64,000 bases of DNA from Planctomycetota bacterium (lineage in GTDB: Bacteria; Planctomycetota; Planctomycetia; Isosphaerales; Isosphaeraceae), in contig JAJYWB010000003.1 of assembly GCA_021791715.1 (NCBI GenBank), positions 1-64,000 of the forward strand, in the 5' to 3' direction. A program made the translations under genes and the position numbers. How positions within the stretch are numbered: position 1 is the stretch's first letter; every line of letters starts with the position of its first letter. Shown in pieces: positions 34,039 to 43,448 of this stretch. The notes beneath the pieces are model-generated. The model was not told the origin of the DNA. It saw nothing but the letters and a program-made list of their open reading frames with translations, and did not search any database.

Positions 34039-35160
34039 ATGCAACTTGTGATCAACACCTTCGGGGCGAGCCTGAAACGCAAGGGGGAACGGTTCGTCGT
34101 CCGCGCGGGGACGAATCGCTTCGCGGTCTCGGCGCACAAGGTTCGCTCGATCCTCGTCACCACCGCGGTCCATCTGTCGTCCGACGCCGTCCTCCTCGCC
34201 GTCGCTCATCAGATCGATATCGTCTTCCTCGAAAAAACCGGCGACCCCGTCGCTCGCATTTGGCCGCCGCGAATGGGATCGACCGCCGCGATCCGCCGAC
34301 GCCAACTCGAAATCGCCGAAAACGCCGAGGGGCTCGCCGTCGCTCGCGATTGGATCGCCGCCAAACTCCGCGCTCAGACCGAATTCCTCGACGAATTGAA
34401 AACCCGCAGACCCGCCCAAAACGATCTCTTCCAATCGGCGATCGATACAATCGCATCCGCCCTGAATTCGGTCGATCGACTCGAAGGAACCCTCGACGAA
34501 CGTCGAGGAACCCTCCTCGGGCTCGAAGGTTCAGCCGGACGAGCCTATTTCAACCTCCTCGGCCAAATCGTCCCCGAAGCGTTCCGCTTCCAGGGACGAA
34601 GCCGCAGACCCGCGCTCGACGGTTACAACGCCATGCTCAACTACGCCTACGGCGTCCTCTACTCGATCGTCGACCGCGCCTGCGTCAACGCGGGCCTCGA
34701 CCCCTTCCTCGGCTTCCTCCACACCGATAATTATAATAAACCGTCTCTTGTTTATGATATGATTGAACCGTTCCGAATTCTCGCCGACCGCGCGACCACG
34801 CTCTTGTTCACGGGCAGACGCGTGAAGGCCGAGTTTTTCGAGCCCGTTCCGGGGGGCGTCGCCCTCAGCAAAGAAGGTCGAGCCGCGTTTTTACCTTATT
34901 ATCAAGAGCGGCTTGAACAGACCGTTCCATATCCCGTTCAGGCGAAACCCGGCAAATTCCGCAAGATCAAGGTCCGCGATACGATCGCGTTCGAGGCTCA
35001 CTCGCTCGCGAACCGCCTGCTCGGCCGATCCGACCTGCCGCGCATCGTGGAAACGCGAACGATCTGGGCCGATTCTTCCTCCGCCGACTCCGCCGCATCA
35101 ACCCAATCCGATCCCGTTATGGATCAAGAAACCACGCTCGACGAAACCTCCGAGGAGTGA
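34039..35160 (+). CDS. cas1: CRISPR-associated integrase Cas1
   Basis: 373 residues. The N-terminal beta domain (LVINTFGASLKRKGERFVVRAG...VRSILVTTAVHLSSDAVLLAVAHQIDIVFL) and the helical catalytic domain are complete. Metal-binding residues: E163 in LEGSAGRAYF, H228 in FLHTDNYNKPSLVYD, and the acidic pair D240/E243 in YDMIEPFR. An Asp/Ser/Thr-rich tail of about 30 residues ends the protein. Cas1 with Cas2 inserts new spacers at the leader end. It is the first gene of the cas operon; cas2 follows after 5 nt. Having cas1 and cas2 at the front, away from cas4, is not the usual I-B order. Confidence 0.97.
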   Translation: MQLVINTFGASLKRKGERFVVRAGTNRFAVSAHKVRSILVTTAVHLSSDAVLLAVAHQIDIVFLEKTGDPVARIWPPRMGSTAAIRRRQLEIAENAEGLAVARDWIAAKLRAQTEFLDELKTRRPAQNDLFQSAIDTIASALNSVDRLEGTLDERRGTLLGLEGSAGRAYFNLLGQIVPEAFRFQGRSRRPALDGYNAMLNYAYGVLYSIVDRACVNAGLDPFLGFLHTDNYNKPSLVYDMIEPFRILADRATTLLFTGRRVKAEFFEPVPGGVALSKEGRAAFLPYYQERLEQTVPYPVQAKPGKFRKIKVRDTIAFEAHSLANRLLGRSDLPRIVETRTIWADSSSADSAASTQSDPVMDQETTLDETSEE

Positions 35161-35165
35161 ATTCA

Positions 35166-35456
35166 ATGCTCACCTGGGTGATTTATGACATTTCCGAAGA
35201 TAAGGCGCGCCTCAAGGTCGCCGATCGGTGTCTCGATTTCGGCCTCCGCCGCGTGCAAAAAAGCGTGTTTCTCGGCGAGATTCCCCCCAACCGCGTCGAG
35301 GAGGTGATCCAATTCAGCGTCGAAATCCTCGACCCCGATACCGACTCGGTTTACGTCTTCCCGATGTGCCGCGACGACTTCTCCAAAGTCCGCATCGTCG
35401 GCCTCGGCTTCGACAAAAAAATGGCGCTCGACGAAGTTCTCACCGTGGTGATTTAA
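35166..35456 (+). CDS. cas2: CRISPR-associated protein Cas2
   Basis: 96 residues from the ATG at 35166, with GAGGAG (the end of cas1) as ribosome-binding site; an overlapping GTG at 35157 is an alternative. MLTWVIYDISEDKARLKVADRCLDFGLRRVQKSVFLGEI is a classic Cas2 N-terminus, with the conserved Asp of strand 1 (YDI) and the Gly-Arg-Val-Gln segment. The second half (DSVYVFPMCRDD) matches strand 4. It dimerises and holds two Cas1 dimers in the adaptation complex. Confidence 0.96.
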   Translation: MLTWVIYDISEDKARLKVADRCLDFGLRRVQKSVFLGEIPPNRVEEVIQFSVEILDPDTDSVYVFPMCRDDFSKVRIVGLGFDKKMALDEVLTVVI

Positions 35457-35498
35457 TCGTTGAGATTTTTTTGAATCCTTATTGTTGAGATCTCTAAT

Positions 35499-36224
35499 AT
35501 GAATCATGAAAAGAGTCTTCACAACCACACCTCGGTCGACGTCGTCGAGGCGGCTTTGATCTTCAGGCGATCGCTCGGCCAGGGAGAGGCGACCCACCTC
35601 CGCGGCTTCTTCGGCAGAGAATTCATCGACGAAATCATGCTCCACCATCACGAATCCGACGGCCGATTCCGCTACGAATACCCCAAGGTGCAATTCAAAG
35701 TGATCGACCGCGAGGCCCGTTTGATCGGTTTCAACGAGGGCGCCGAACTCGTCGCGCGCATCTGGACCGAGGTCGATCAAACCAAAATCGGCGACGAGGA
35801 GCTGACGATCGTCGAATCCAAATTATCGCGCAGACAAGCCTTCATCGGCGAATCCGATCAACCGCTCACGTACCGTTTCAGAACCCCCTGGCTCGGGCTG
35901 AATCAGGAGAATCACGCCAAATACGACCGCACGTCCGATCCCTCGGCGCGACGCGAACTGCTCGAACGCGCGCTCGTCGGCAACTGCCTTTCCTTCGCCA
36001 AAGGTTTTCAACATCACGTGCAAGCGCGTATCGTCGCCGATTGTCGCGAACTCCAGGAGATCCAAACTCGCTTCAAGGGCGTTCCGATGATCGGATTCGT
36101 CGGCGTGATGCGCGTTAACTTTCACATACCCGATCACGCCGGCGTCGGCAAATCGGTGTCGCGCGGCTTCGGCACGGTCGAAAGCGTCCCCCCTCGCTCA
36201 AATCCAGGGAGATCCTCATGCTGA
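35499..36224 (+). CDS. cas6: CRISPR RNA endoribonuclease Cas6 (Cas6b type)
   Basis: 241 residues. The N-terminal ferredoxin-like part contains VEAALIFRRSLGQGEATHLRGFF and RYEYPKVQFKVIDREARLIGF; the middle has YRFRTPWLGLNQENH and NCLSFAKGFQHHVQARIVAD. The C-terminus carries the glycine-rich loop of RAMP proteins: GVGKSVSRGFGTVE. This matches the Cas6b families found with type I-B systems. It would cut the precursor transcript within each repeat, leaving the 8-nt tag AUUGAAAC on the 5' end of crRNAs. Candidate catalytic histidines are in LHHHES (about residue 48-50). The last 7 nt overlap cas8b, indicating tight coupling. Confidence 0.88.
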   Translation: MNHEKSLHNHTSVDVVEAALIFRRSLGQGEATHLRGFFGREFIDEIMLHHHESDGRFRYEYPKVQFKVIDREARLIGFNEGAELVARIWTEVDQTKIGDEELTIVESKLSRRQAFIGESDQPLTYRFRTPWLGLNQENHAKYDRTSDPSARRELLERALVGNCLSFAKGFQHHVQARIVADCRELQEIQTRFKGVPMIGFVGVMRVNFHIPDHAGVGKSVSRGFGTVESVPPRSNPGRSSC

Positions 36225-38344
36225 TTGAAGACCTGATCCGCCTCGGTCGCGCACTCCTCGATTCCGGAGAGCTTGAACCTCATAAAATCCTCAAGCTCAT
36301 CTCGGGGGTCGACGACGATCGCGTCAAAAACTTCTACCGCAACGTCGTCGTCGTCGATATCCCCGCCGACGATTCTCAATCGCCTTCGGTTTTAACGCAT
36401 CAACAATTCGGTGAGATTGAGGAATCCGACGGCAAAGAGGATTTCAAGGTCGACGACAAAAAAGCCGTCGGAATCCCCTTCGTTTTGCCCTCGGGAGGAA
36501 ATCCGATCCATCCCCAGGGACGCTATCTCGCCGCTTATCCGATTTACGACGCGCATTTCCGCGGCGACGACAAAACCGAAGGATTCGTCGATTCGGCCGC
36601 CGCGGTCAAAAAATTTCTCTCCGGGCGGCTCGAACGAACGATCGGACTCGCTCTCTCCGAATCGATGCTCGATCGAGTCGCGTCCGCGGTTCATCGATCG
36701 CTCGCCGAATCCAACCTCGTGGAATTAAAAAAGTTCCTCGGCGTCCTCGTTCTGGCGCGATGCGGACCCGATTCATTCTACCACAAAGAACGATCTCATT
36801 CAAATGTAAATATTGGAATTTGCGACGACGATTCCGAAATCATCCCCGATTTCCCAAAAATTCTCGAAGGTTACTGGAACACGAAAATCGAGGAGGGAAA
36901 AGAAATCGGCGTAAAGACCGGAAAGTGCGCGTTCACCGGCGCCGCCGGCGAGGTTTACGCCCCCTATTGCAAAGCGTGGGCCTGGGCTTTGCCCACCTGG
37001 ACGTGCCCGTTGCCTCTCGGCGGCGAAGAATCGATGATGATCGAAAGCGTCGCGCTCTCGGCCGAATCGTACAAAGCCCTCACGCTCGGAGCGTCGATTT
37101 TCAATCGCCTCACCGAACGCGTCAGTCATCTCGTCATTCATGAAATTTTCTCCCCCGTCGACGATCGAATCGCCAAAAACGAGGCGCAACGACGGAAAAT
37201 CTCCGACCTCCCGACGATTTACGGCTCGGGTTTCCTCTTGCCCCTCAAAGACGATTCCGTTCCGACCGACGACCTGTCCGATTTCGTCATCGGCGTACAA
37301 AACATGATCGGTAAATCCGACTCCGATCCGACAATGGCCGATCGCCATATGAAGTCGGTCACGGGGTTCGACCTCGTCTTGCCCGAAGATCCCCACGACG
37401 ATTATCGTCTCACCCTCGTCTATTTTTCGGGAGATATCGGCAAAGGTGATATCCATCTCCGCGCTTACATTCAAGACGTCGTTCCCAGCGTGATGAGAAC
37501 GTTGCGGCATATCGGCGACGACGAGTCGAAGAACGCGATCGGCTTGCTTCTCGATCTCAGCCCCAAAACATCCGAGAAGCAACAAGCTTATCTCGGAAAA
37601 TGTTACGAATCGATCCCCTACCTCCTCGCGCGCGCCTACGGCGGATCGTACCTTTGGAGCCTGCTCGAAGCGGCGCTCCACCGCCGCGCTCTCGTTCCCG
37701 ATCGCGCCGTGTACAACTCGGCGCGACGCATGCAAAGCCTCGCCCACTCGTGGCCCGATTCTCGCTTCGAACTCGTCGAGGAGGTTTGTTTCCACCTTTC
37801 ATTCCAACGCGTTCTCAATCGTATCAATCAAGAAATCGCTCACACAAAGGAGGATTCCCCCGTGCGTCCCTGGAAAGACATGCTCGATTCGATCGAAAAC
37901 GGCCCGGTCGAATCGATCAACGAACTCAACGATCCCGCCGAGATCGGCTTCGCGTGCGGAGCGCTCTTCAAACGCTTCAGCCGCAACTACTATCGCGCGA
38001 TGCAAAACGCCAAAGCCGAACCCGATTTCCTCGCCGATCGAGTCCTCACGTTCGGAACCGATTTACGTATCGACGCGATTCCCAAAGGCCTTTCGTCGAT
38101 TGTCGAACTTCCCAAACGGATCAAAAATCTCAAAATCCCAGGAGATCTCGTCGAACGAACCGGAGCGGTCATCAACGCCTTCGAACGCGCCAAAGATACG
38201 ATCCGCAAAGACAAAGACTCGTTCCTCGTCTCGTTCTGGTCGGGCTACGCCCTCCAGGGCTTCGACCGCAAATCGAAACGGCGCGTTTGCCCGCATTGCG
38301 GCAAACCGATCCACGCCGAACAAAATCAACCCGTGCAAGCGTGA
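36218..38344 (+). CDS. cas8b: Type I-B Cascade large subunit Cas8b (TM1802/Csh1 family)
   Basis: 708 residues. The start overlaps cas6 by 7 nt. The features of the TM1802-type Cas8b family are visible: an N-terminal helical region (LIEDLIRLGRALLDSGELEPHKILKLI), a TGKCAFTG...YAPYCKAWAWALPTWTCPLPLG segment in the first third, and a C-terminal four-residue cysteine knuckle CPHCGKPIH. Only one CxxC pair is clear at the C-terminus; the internal Cys are C-F-T-G/Y-C. Cas8b recognises the PAM and recruits Cas3. The position between cas6 and cas7 is the standard I-B order. Codon usage (many GAC/GAT-CGN, AAA) agrees with the other cas genes. Confidence 0.9.
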   Translation: MLIEDLIRLGRALLDSGELEPHKILKLISGVDDDRVKNFYRNVVVVDIPADDSQSPSVLTHQQFGEIEESDGKEDFKVDDKKAVGIPFVLPSGGNPIHPQGRYLAAYPIYDAHFRGDDKTEGFVDSAAAVKKFLSGRLERTIGLALSESMLDRVASAVHRSLAESNLVELKKFLGVLVLARCGPDSFYHKERSHSNVNIGICDDDSEIIPDFPKILEGYWNTKIEEGKEIGVKTGKCAFTGAAGEVYAPYCKAWAWALPTWTCPLPLGGEESMMIESVALSAESYKALTLGASIFNRLTERVSHLVIHEIFSPVDDRIAKNEAQRRKISDLPTIYGSGFLLPLKDDSVPTDDLSDFVIGVQNMIGKSDSDPTMADRHMKSVTGFDLVLPEDPHDDYRLTLVYFSGDIGKGDIHLRAYIQDVVPSVMRTLRHIGDDESKNAIGLLLDLSPKTSEKQQAYLGKCYESIPYLLARAYGGSYLWSLLEAALHRRALVPDRAVYNSARRMQSLAHSWPDSRFELVEEVCFHLSFQRVLNRINQEIAHTKEDSPVRPWKDMLDSIENGPVESINELNDPAEIGFACGALFKRFSRNYYRAMQNAKAEPDFLADRVLTFGTDLRIDAIPKGLSSIVELPKRIKNLKIPGDLVERTGAVINAFERAKDTIRKDKDSFLVSFWSGYALQGFDRKSKRRVCPHCGKPIHAEQNQPVQA

Positions 38345-38394
38345 AAATCAGCTATCTCTTTTCTCGGTTTTCCATTCATCAAGGAGTATTTCTC

Positions 38395-39462
38395 ATGCCC
38401 GTGCGAACCGGCGAGATTCTTTTCGTCAAATGCGTGAAAAACGGCATCCCCAACCGCGACCCTCTCCGCGACAGCGACGCCCGCAGGCTTTTCGGCGAGG
38501 ACGACGGCCGAATCTCCCTCTCCGACGTCAGCATCAAACGAGACGTGCGCGATTATGTGCTCGCGCGATTTCCTGAAGACGGCGAATCCCCCGATCTCTC
38601 GAGGCTCGTCTTCGTCCAAAAAAAATACGCCGACGACGGTAAAACCCTCCTCGGACGAGACGGCCTCGCCAAAGCGATTCTCGAAAAAGTGAGAGCCGCC
38701 AAAGAAGCGGGCGCCGTCCCCGATCGATCCGCCCCCAAACCCAAAAAACGAGGCAAAGCCGACGACGCCGACTCCGAACGCGAACTCCTCGTCTCCGCCG
38801 CGTTCGATATCCGGGTCTTCGGCGCCGTCTTCTCCGTCACCGGTAAAAGCTTCAGCCAAACCGGTCCCGTTCAGTTCGGCTGGGCGCATTCGCTCCACCC
38901 CGTCGAAACCCGCTACACCCAGGGGACCGTCGTCATGCCCTCAAAAGATTCCAAAGACGTCTCGGCCGACGCCAAAGAGGAAGATAAAGGTAAAACCCAG
39001 GGGACGATCTGGACGCAATACCAGCTCCCCTTCGCCGTCTTCGCCATGCCCGCCGTCGTTAACGCCACGATCGCGGCCCAAACCGGCATGTCCGACGACG
39101 ACCTCGACCTCCTCCTCGCAGCCCTCTGGAAAGGTACCCTCCATCGCCAGGCTCGCGGCCGCGGCTTTCAACAACCACTTATGCTTATTCATGTCGAATA
39201 CAACGACCCGTTCTTCCGCGTCGGTTTCCTCGAGGAGGGAATCAAATTGAACCCCGGTCGCGATTCCGAAGGCCGCGCTCGCTGGCTCGGCGGCGAACAC
39301 CCCGGCGACCTCGCCGACGTCTCGCTCGATATCCAACCTCTCATCGAAACGTTGAAATCGCATCGAAGTAAAATCGCCAACATGCGATGTTGGGTCGACC
39401 CCCACCTCAAAATCGTCGGCGAACTTCCCGTCGAACCGGCCCAATTTTCCGAGGGGGTTTAA
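38395..39462 (+). CDS. cas7: Type I-B Cascade backbone protein Cas7 (Csh2-like)
   Basis: 355 residues from the ATG at 38395 with AAGGAG upstream. A much longer open frame from 37600 in the same phase overlaps cas8b and is not used. The start MPVRTGEILFVKCVKNGIPNRDPLRDSDARRLFGEDDGRISLSDVSIKRDVRDYV and the central DIRVFGAVFSVTGKSFSQTGPVQFGWAHSLHPVE are typical Cas7/Csh2 text. A basic, Lys-rich insertion (about 105-125) separates them. Cas7 polymerises along the crRNA spacer. It is followed 4 nt later by cas5. Confidence 0.94.
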   Translation: MPVRTGEILFVKCVKNGIPNRDPLRDSDARRLFGEDDGRISLSDVSIKRDVRDYVLARFPEDGESPDLSRLVFVQKKYADDGKTLLGRDGLAKAILEKVRAAKEAGAVPDRSAPKPKKRGKADDADSERELLVSAAFDIRVFGAVFSVTGKSFSQTGPVQFGWAHSLHPVETRYTQGTVVMPSKDSKDVSADAKEEDKGKTQGTIWTQYQLPFAVFAMPAVVNATIAAQTGMSDDDLDLLLAALWKGTLHRQARGRGFQQPLMLIHVEYNDPFFRVGFLEEGIKLNPGRDSEGRARWLGGEHPGDLADVSLDIQPLIETLKSHRSKIANMRCWVDPHLKIVGELPVEPAQFSEGV

Positions 39463-39466
39463 TCGT

Positions 39467-40201
39467 ATGAGCGTCGTCGTCTTCGAGCTCAAAGGCCCGA
39501 TGGCGCATTTTCGCCGTCCCGATACCATCGGCGCCCACGCGAGTTATCCGTTCATTCCGCGCACCACCCTGCGCGGATTGATCGCCGCGATCCTCGGCCT
39601 CCGTCAACCGCTCGATCAAGACCCCCTCCCCCTCGAGGCGCGGTGCGGACTCAAACTCCTCGCCGCGCCCCGAACCGTCTCGCAGCAACTCAGCTTCCAC
39701 GGCAAAAAATGGATCGGCGCCGGCTCCAACGACGCCTTCAATCGTCCCACAACTGTCGAAATCGTCGTCGATCCTCATTATCGCGTCTACTACCAGGGCC
39801 CCCTCGCCGACGATCTCGCCGAGAAAATCGACAAAAAACAGAGCGTCTTTCACACCTATCTCGGCGCCGCGTATTGCCTAACCTTCCCCCAATGGGGAGA
39901 AACCGGAGGAGTCAAAAACTCGAAACCGATCGACGATTCTGAAATCATGATCAAATGCTCGACCGTCGTTCCCGCCGCGGCGATCGCCCGGCTCGAAACC
40001 GAAACCGACCGAAGCTACGCCCGCGTCGGCGGATTTGTGCGTGAACATATCGGCGGAAGAAGATTCCGCGGTGTCGTCAGCGTCCTTTACGAGACTTCGG
40101 GCGAACCGATCCGGATCGAGCGCAAGCCCGATCCGATCGATCCCGATTGTCGCTTCGTCGCGGTTCAAGACGAAAACGAGGGTTACGTATGTCTTTGGTA
40201 A
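39467..40201 (+). CDS. cas5: Type I-B Cascade subunit Cas5 (Cas5h/Cas5b)
   Basis: 244 residues. The N-terminus, MSVVVFELKGPMAHFRRPDTIGAHASYPFIPRTTLRGLIAAILGL, is the diagnostic Cas5 start with the 'FrkP' step and the glycine-containing helix. The RAMP fold continues, with GVVSVLYETSGEPIRIERK near the C-terminus. Cas5 caps the 5' tag of the crRNA. It starts 4 nt after cas7 and its last 13 nt overlap cas3, so the Cascade and nuclease genes are coupled. Confidence 0.94.
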   Translation: MSVVVFELKGPMAHFRRPDTIGAHASYPFIPRTTLRGLIAAILGLRQPLDQDPLPLEARCGLKLLAAPRTVSQQLSFHGKKWIGAGSNDAFNRPTTVEIVVDPHYRVYYQGPLADDLAEKIDKKQSVFHTYLGAAYCLTFPQWGETGGVKNSKPIDDSEIMIKCSTVVPAAAIARLETETDRSYARVGGFVREHIGGRRFRGVVSVLYETSGEPIRIERKPDPIDPDCRFVAVQDENEGYVCLW

Positions 40202-42648
40202 TTCCGCTTTCCGATTGTCTCGCTCGACCCGATCAATCGCTCGTCGATCACCTCGAAGCCGTCGCCGATCGATGCGGCGATCGCGCCGGCTCGTTCGAGG
40301 ATCGAATCGCCTATCTCGCGGGACTGGCGCACGACGCCGCCAAAGCCGCCGCCGATTGGCAATCGTACATCCGCGGAGGGTCCAAAAAAGGCCCTCCCCA
40401 CGCCCCCGCCGGCGCCGCGATCTTCGCCGTCTGGGCCGAGAATCTCCTCCCAAAATGGGTCGATCCCAAAAGCGCAACTATGAAAGAACTGCGCGATCTC
40501 TGCCTCGATTGGATTCGAGTCGTCGACGGCCACCACGGCTCGTTCGACGATTTCGAAGTCTGTCCCCCCTGGATGACGGGAGCTTACGCGCCCCGACATA
40601 ACCCCGAATTCTTGCTCCAAACCTGCGACCGAGCCGGCCTCGATTCCCTTCTATATAAACACTTCCCCGAATCGACCGCCAAGCTCGACGATTTCAACAC
40701 GCAATCGCAAAACTACTCCAAGAATGTATGGGAGCGAGCCGCTATGATCGGAAGAAAAAGGATTTTCGAACGCTCGAAAGACGATCGAAATGAAGATCGC
40801 ATCGCCCTCCGAATCGCCGAACTCGCCTCCCGCCTTATCTACGCCGATCGAAGCCACGCAGCCGATTGGAAACCCGACCGTTTCCGCTCGAGTAAAGCCG
40901 AATCCGCGATCGAATCGTTCGCTCTTCATATCCAAAAAGAAGAACAATCCGCACGCGATAAACAATCGGGACAAGCTCTCGTCCAGGCGCGCGCCGCGGG
41001 CCAGGCCGAGGCGCTCGCGTCATTCGTCGCCAATCCAGATCAAAAAATCTTCACCCTCTTACTCCCCACCGGCTACGGCAAAACACTCGCCGGGCTCCGC
41101 GTCGCGCTCGAGGCCGTCCGCGGCGAAAAAGCCCGACGAATCATCTATGTCGCTCCCTATATCAGCATCCTTTCGCAAGCCGCCGCGGCGATCGAAAAGG
41201 CGATCGGACTCCGCGTCGTCGTCCATCACCAATCGTCGATACTGACCCTGGGTGAGGGAGAATCCTCGGAAAAATCGCCGGTAAACGAATCAGCCGCCGA
41301 GGATCACCAACCCTACGACCTCCTCGACACCTGGCAGGCGCCCGTCGTCGCAACCACTTTCAATCAACTGTTCCGATCTTTGTTTCCTTATAAAGCGAGC
41401 GAGTGCCTTCGGATCAAAGCGCTCGAAAACGCTTTTGTCTTTATCGACGAACCCCAGATCATCGACTCCAAGGTTTGGTCGGCGTTCCTCAAGGCTTCGA
41501 TCGTCGCGGCCCGCGAAAAAAACGCCCGGTTCCTCTTCTGCACCGCCACGCTCCCGCCGATTGAAAACGTGATTGGTTCCCAAAATCCGCCGATCCCACT
41601 CGTCGAACCCCGAACGATCGCGGTAAGCCGATTTCAGATCCGATCGACCGCCGAACCCTGGAACCTTGATCGCACCGTTTGCGAGGCCGAGGCCAAAATC
41701 CAATCGCGCCGATCGGTCGCGGTCATCCTCAACACCGTCAAAGACGCCCTCGACGTCTATCAAAAATTAGCCGCGAATTCCTCGGGCGTCTGGTTCTTCC
41801 TCGCGTCTCGAATGCTTCCGGGTCATAAAGAAAAACGTATTGATACGATTAAAAAACGTCTCTCCGATGCGAACAAAACCGCGGGAGTCGTTTGCACCCA
41901 GGTTCTCGAGGCCGGCGTCGACCTCAGCTTTCGTACGATCCTTCGCGCTTGTCCGATCTTCCCCTCGATCGTCCAAACCGCCGGACGCGCCAATCGCCAC
42001 GCCGAGGGAGATCCCGCCGAGGTTCTCGTCTTCCCCTTCGTCCGAGACGACGGAAAACCGTCGCGAAGGTTCGTCTACCGCGAAAAATTCGCGACCGACC
42101 TCACCGATCAAATCCTCCGCGATCACCCGTCGATCGACGAGGCCGAAGTTTCGCTGCTCATGGATCATTATTACAAAACATGCTGGAAACATAACTCTCA
42201 TTCGACGTGTCTTCAGGCGTTTGAACAAGCCGCGCTCGGAAAATGGTCCGAAATCTCGGGGATCGAACCGTTCGGCGACGATTACCCCGGGATCGACGTC
42301 TTCGTTCCGGGCGGCGAGAAATACCTTCCCGAACGCTACAAAAAATGGCTGAGAAAGTTTCGGGTTGATACCGCCGAACAACTTCTCGATCGTTATCTCG
42401 ATCGTCTCGCGCGTCGTGAATTAAGCTTCAATCAAAAGCGAGCGCAATCGGCGCTCCTGCGGATGTTCCTCGTCGATTTTCCACGTGCGAAAGCCGCGGA
42501 TATCGCGCATCCGATCGAAAACGACCGCGGATCGGAATGGCCTTACGTTTTGAATAAACGAGGCCTTTATCACAAAGAAACAGGGCTCGCTCACTTGCTC
42601 ACCGAAGAGCTTGAACGAGAGTCGATCGCAAAATCCATGGTGATCTGA
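40189..42648 (+). CDS. cas3: CRISPR-associated helicase-nuclease Cas3 (HD + SF2 helicase)
   Basis: 819 residues from the ATG at 40189. The HD nuclease domain is at the N-terminus: DHLEAVADRCGD, GLAHDAAKAAADWQ (the HD pair), VDGHHGSFDDF. The helicase core follows from about residue 280: LLPTGYGKTLAGLRVALEA (Walker A), RRIIYVAPYISILSQ, VVATTFNQLF, FVFIDEPQIID (motif II as DEPQ), FLFCTATLPP (motif III), QVLEAGVDLSF and QTAGRANRHAEGDP (motif VI). All are intact, so the enzyme is probably active. Cas3 is recruited by target-bound Cascade and degrades DNA. It overlaps cas5 by 13 nt; cas4 starts 1 nt after its stop. Confidence 0.96.
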   Translation: MSLVIPLSDCLARPDQSLVDHLEAVADRCGDRAGSFEDRIAYLAGLAHDAAKAAADWQSYIRGGSKKGPPHAPAGAAIFAVWAENLLPKWVDPKSATMKELRDLCLDWIRVVDGHHGSFDDFEVCPPWMTGAYAPRHNPEFLLQTCDRAGLDSLLYKHFPESTAKLDDFNTQSQNYSKNVWERAAMIGRKRIFERSKDDRNEDRIALRIAELASRLIYADRSHAADWKPDRFRSSKAESAIESFALHIQKEEQSARDKQSGQALVQARAAGQAEALASFVANPDQKIFTLLLPTGYGKTLAGLRVALEAVRGEKARRIIYVAPYISILSQAAAAIEKAIGLRVVVHHQSSILTLGEGESSEKSPVNESAAEDHQPYDLLDTWQAPVVATTFNQLFRSLFPYKASECLRIKALENAFVFIDEPQIIDSKVWSAFLKASIVAAREKNARFLFCTATLPPIENVIGSQNPPIPLVEPRTIAVSRFQIRSTAEPWNLDRTVCEAEAKIQSRRSVAVILNTVKDALDVYQKLAANSSGVWFFLASRMLPGHKEKRIDTIKKRLSDANKTAGVVCTQVLEAGVDLSFRTILRACPIFPSIVQTAGRANRHAEGDPAEVLVFPFVRDDGKPSRRFVYREKFATDLTDQILRDHPSIDEAEVSLLMDHYYKTCWKHNSHSTCLQAFEQAALGKWSEISGIEPFGDDYPGIDVFVPGGEKYLPERYKKWLRKFRVDTAEQLLDRYLDRLARRELSFNQKRAQSALLRMFLVDFPRAKAADIAHPIENDRGSEWPYVLNKRGLYHKETGLAHLLTEELERESIAKSMVI

Positions 42649-42649
42649 T

Positions 42650-43276
42650 ATGAAGACCGAACAATCGCCTACTCCGACATCGTGCGAACCCCCCGCGATC
42701 CCGCTGACGGTCACTCATGTTTTGGAGCATTTATTTTGCCCTCGATTCACTTATTTTCAATATGTAATATCATTACCACAATGGGAAGAGCGCCGGCCGA
42801 TCGTGCAGATGGGTCGAAAGTCGCACGAGGATCGGAAGAAAATCAACCCGACTTATCTTCGCAAGAAGCTCGGCGTGGTCGATCGAAAGTTTGATGTGCC
42901 GATGGCGTCGATGCGTTTGGGGGTTCGCGGGTCGGTCGACGAGGTTTTGACGCTCTCCGACGGTTCGATGGCGCCGTTCGATTACAAGTTCGCCGAGGAT
43001 CGGGGTCGCGTGTATCACAATCAAAAAATGCAATCGGCTCTTTATGGATTGTTGATTCGCGAGACGTTTCAGCGTCCCGTGCACCGCGGTTTTTTGTGTT
43101 ATCTTCGTTCCAAGCATAAGGTTGTGACGATCGAGTTCAGCGACGACGATTTCCTCGACGCCGAGCTGATTCTCAAGGAGGTTTTGGAGGTGATTCAGGT
43201 CGGCTATTTCCCTCGCGCGACAAAGGCGAAGGCTCGATGCCGCGATTGCTGCTACCGAAATATCTGTATTCAGTGA
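42650..43276 (+). CDS. cas4: CRISPR-associated exonuclease Cas4
   Basis: 208 residues. Four iron-sulfur cysteines are present: C30 (LFCPRFTY) and C197, C200, C206 in ARCRDCCYRNICIQ. The RecB-type nuclease core has the SVDEV and FDYKFAE elements (D97, D111, K113), then the helix containing YHNQKMQSALYGLL. Cas4 trims prespacers and sets PAM choice and orientation during adaptation. It is the last cas gene, next to the leader, while cas1-cas2 stand at the other end, 7 kb away. In many I-B loci the three are contiguous. Confidence 0.95.
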   Translation: MKTEQSPTPTSCEPPAIPLTVTHVLEHLFCPRFTYFQYVISLPQWEERRPIVQMGRKSHEDRKKINPTYLRKKLGVVDRKFDVPMASMRLGVRGSVDEVLTLSDGSMAPFDYKFAEDRGRVYHNQKMQSALYGLLIRETFQRPVHRGFLCYLRSKHKVVTIEFSDDDFLDAELILKEVLEVIQVGYFPRATKAKARCRDCCYRNICIQ

Positions 43277-43448
43277 CAGCGTTTACGTAAGTCTCGTCTT
43301 GACAAGCAAGTTACGACGAATTATACTTGCGACGGGTGGAAAGCGTGCTGGGGTTTCGAGGCTATGGTGATTGCATGATCTATCATTTTGGGCGTTACAA
43401 GATCGAATCGATTTCCTTGACCGCATATCGAGTTAGGGCGATAATGCG
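43277..43448 (+). promoter_or_regulatory. CRISPR leader with sigma70-type promoter
   Basis: 172 nt between the cas4 stop and the first repeat. TTGACA (43299-43304), exactly 17 nt, then TATACT (43322-43327) form a near-consensus promoter directed into the array; transcription should start near 43334. The orientation agrees with the array: the only mutated repeat is at the far right end, the distal position, and the repeat ends in ATTGAAAC, the type I-B 5' tag of crRNA. The leader is somewhat AT-richer than the coding DNA around it. Confidence 0.8.

Noticed and set aside
37600-38394. N-terminal extension of cas7 over cas8b
   Set aside because: The AAGGAG and family-typical start at 38395 fix the gene; the extension is an Arg-rich shadow of cas8b.
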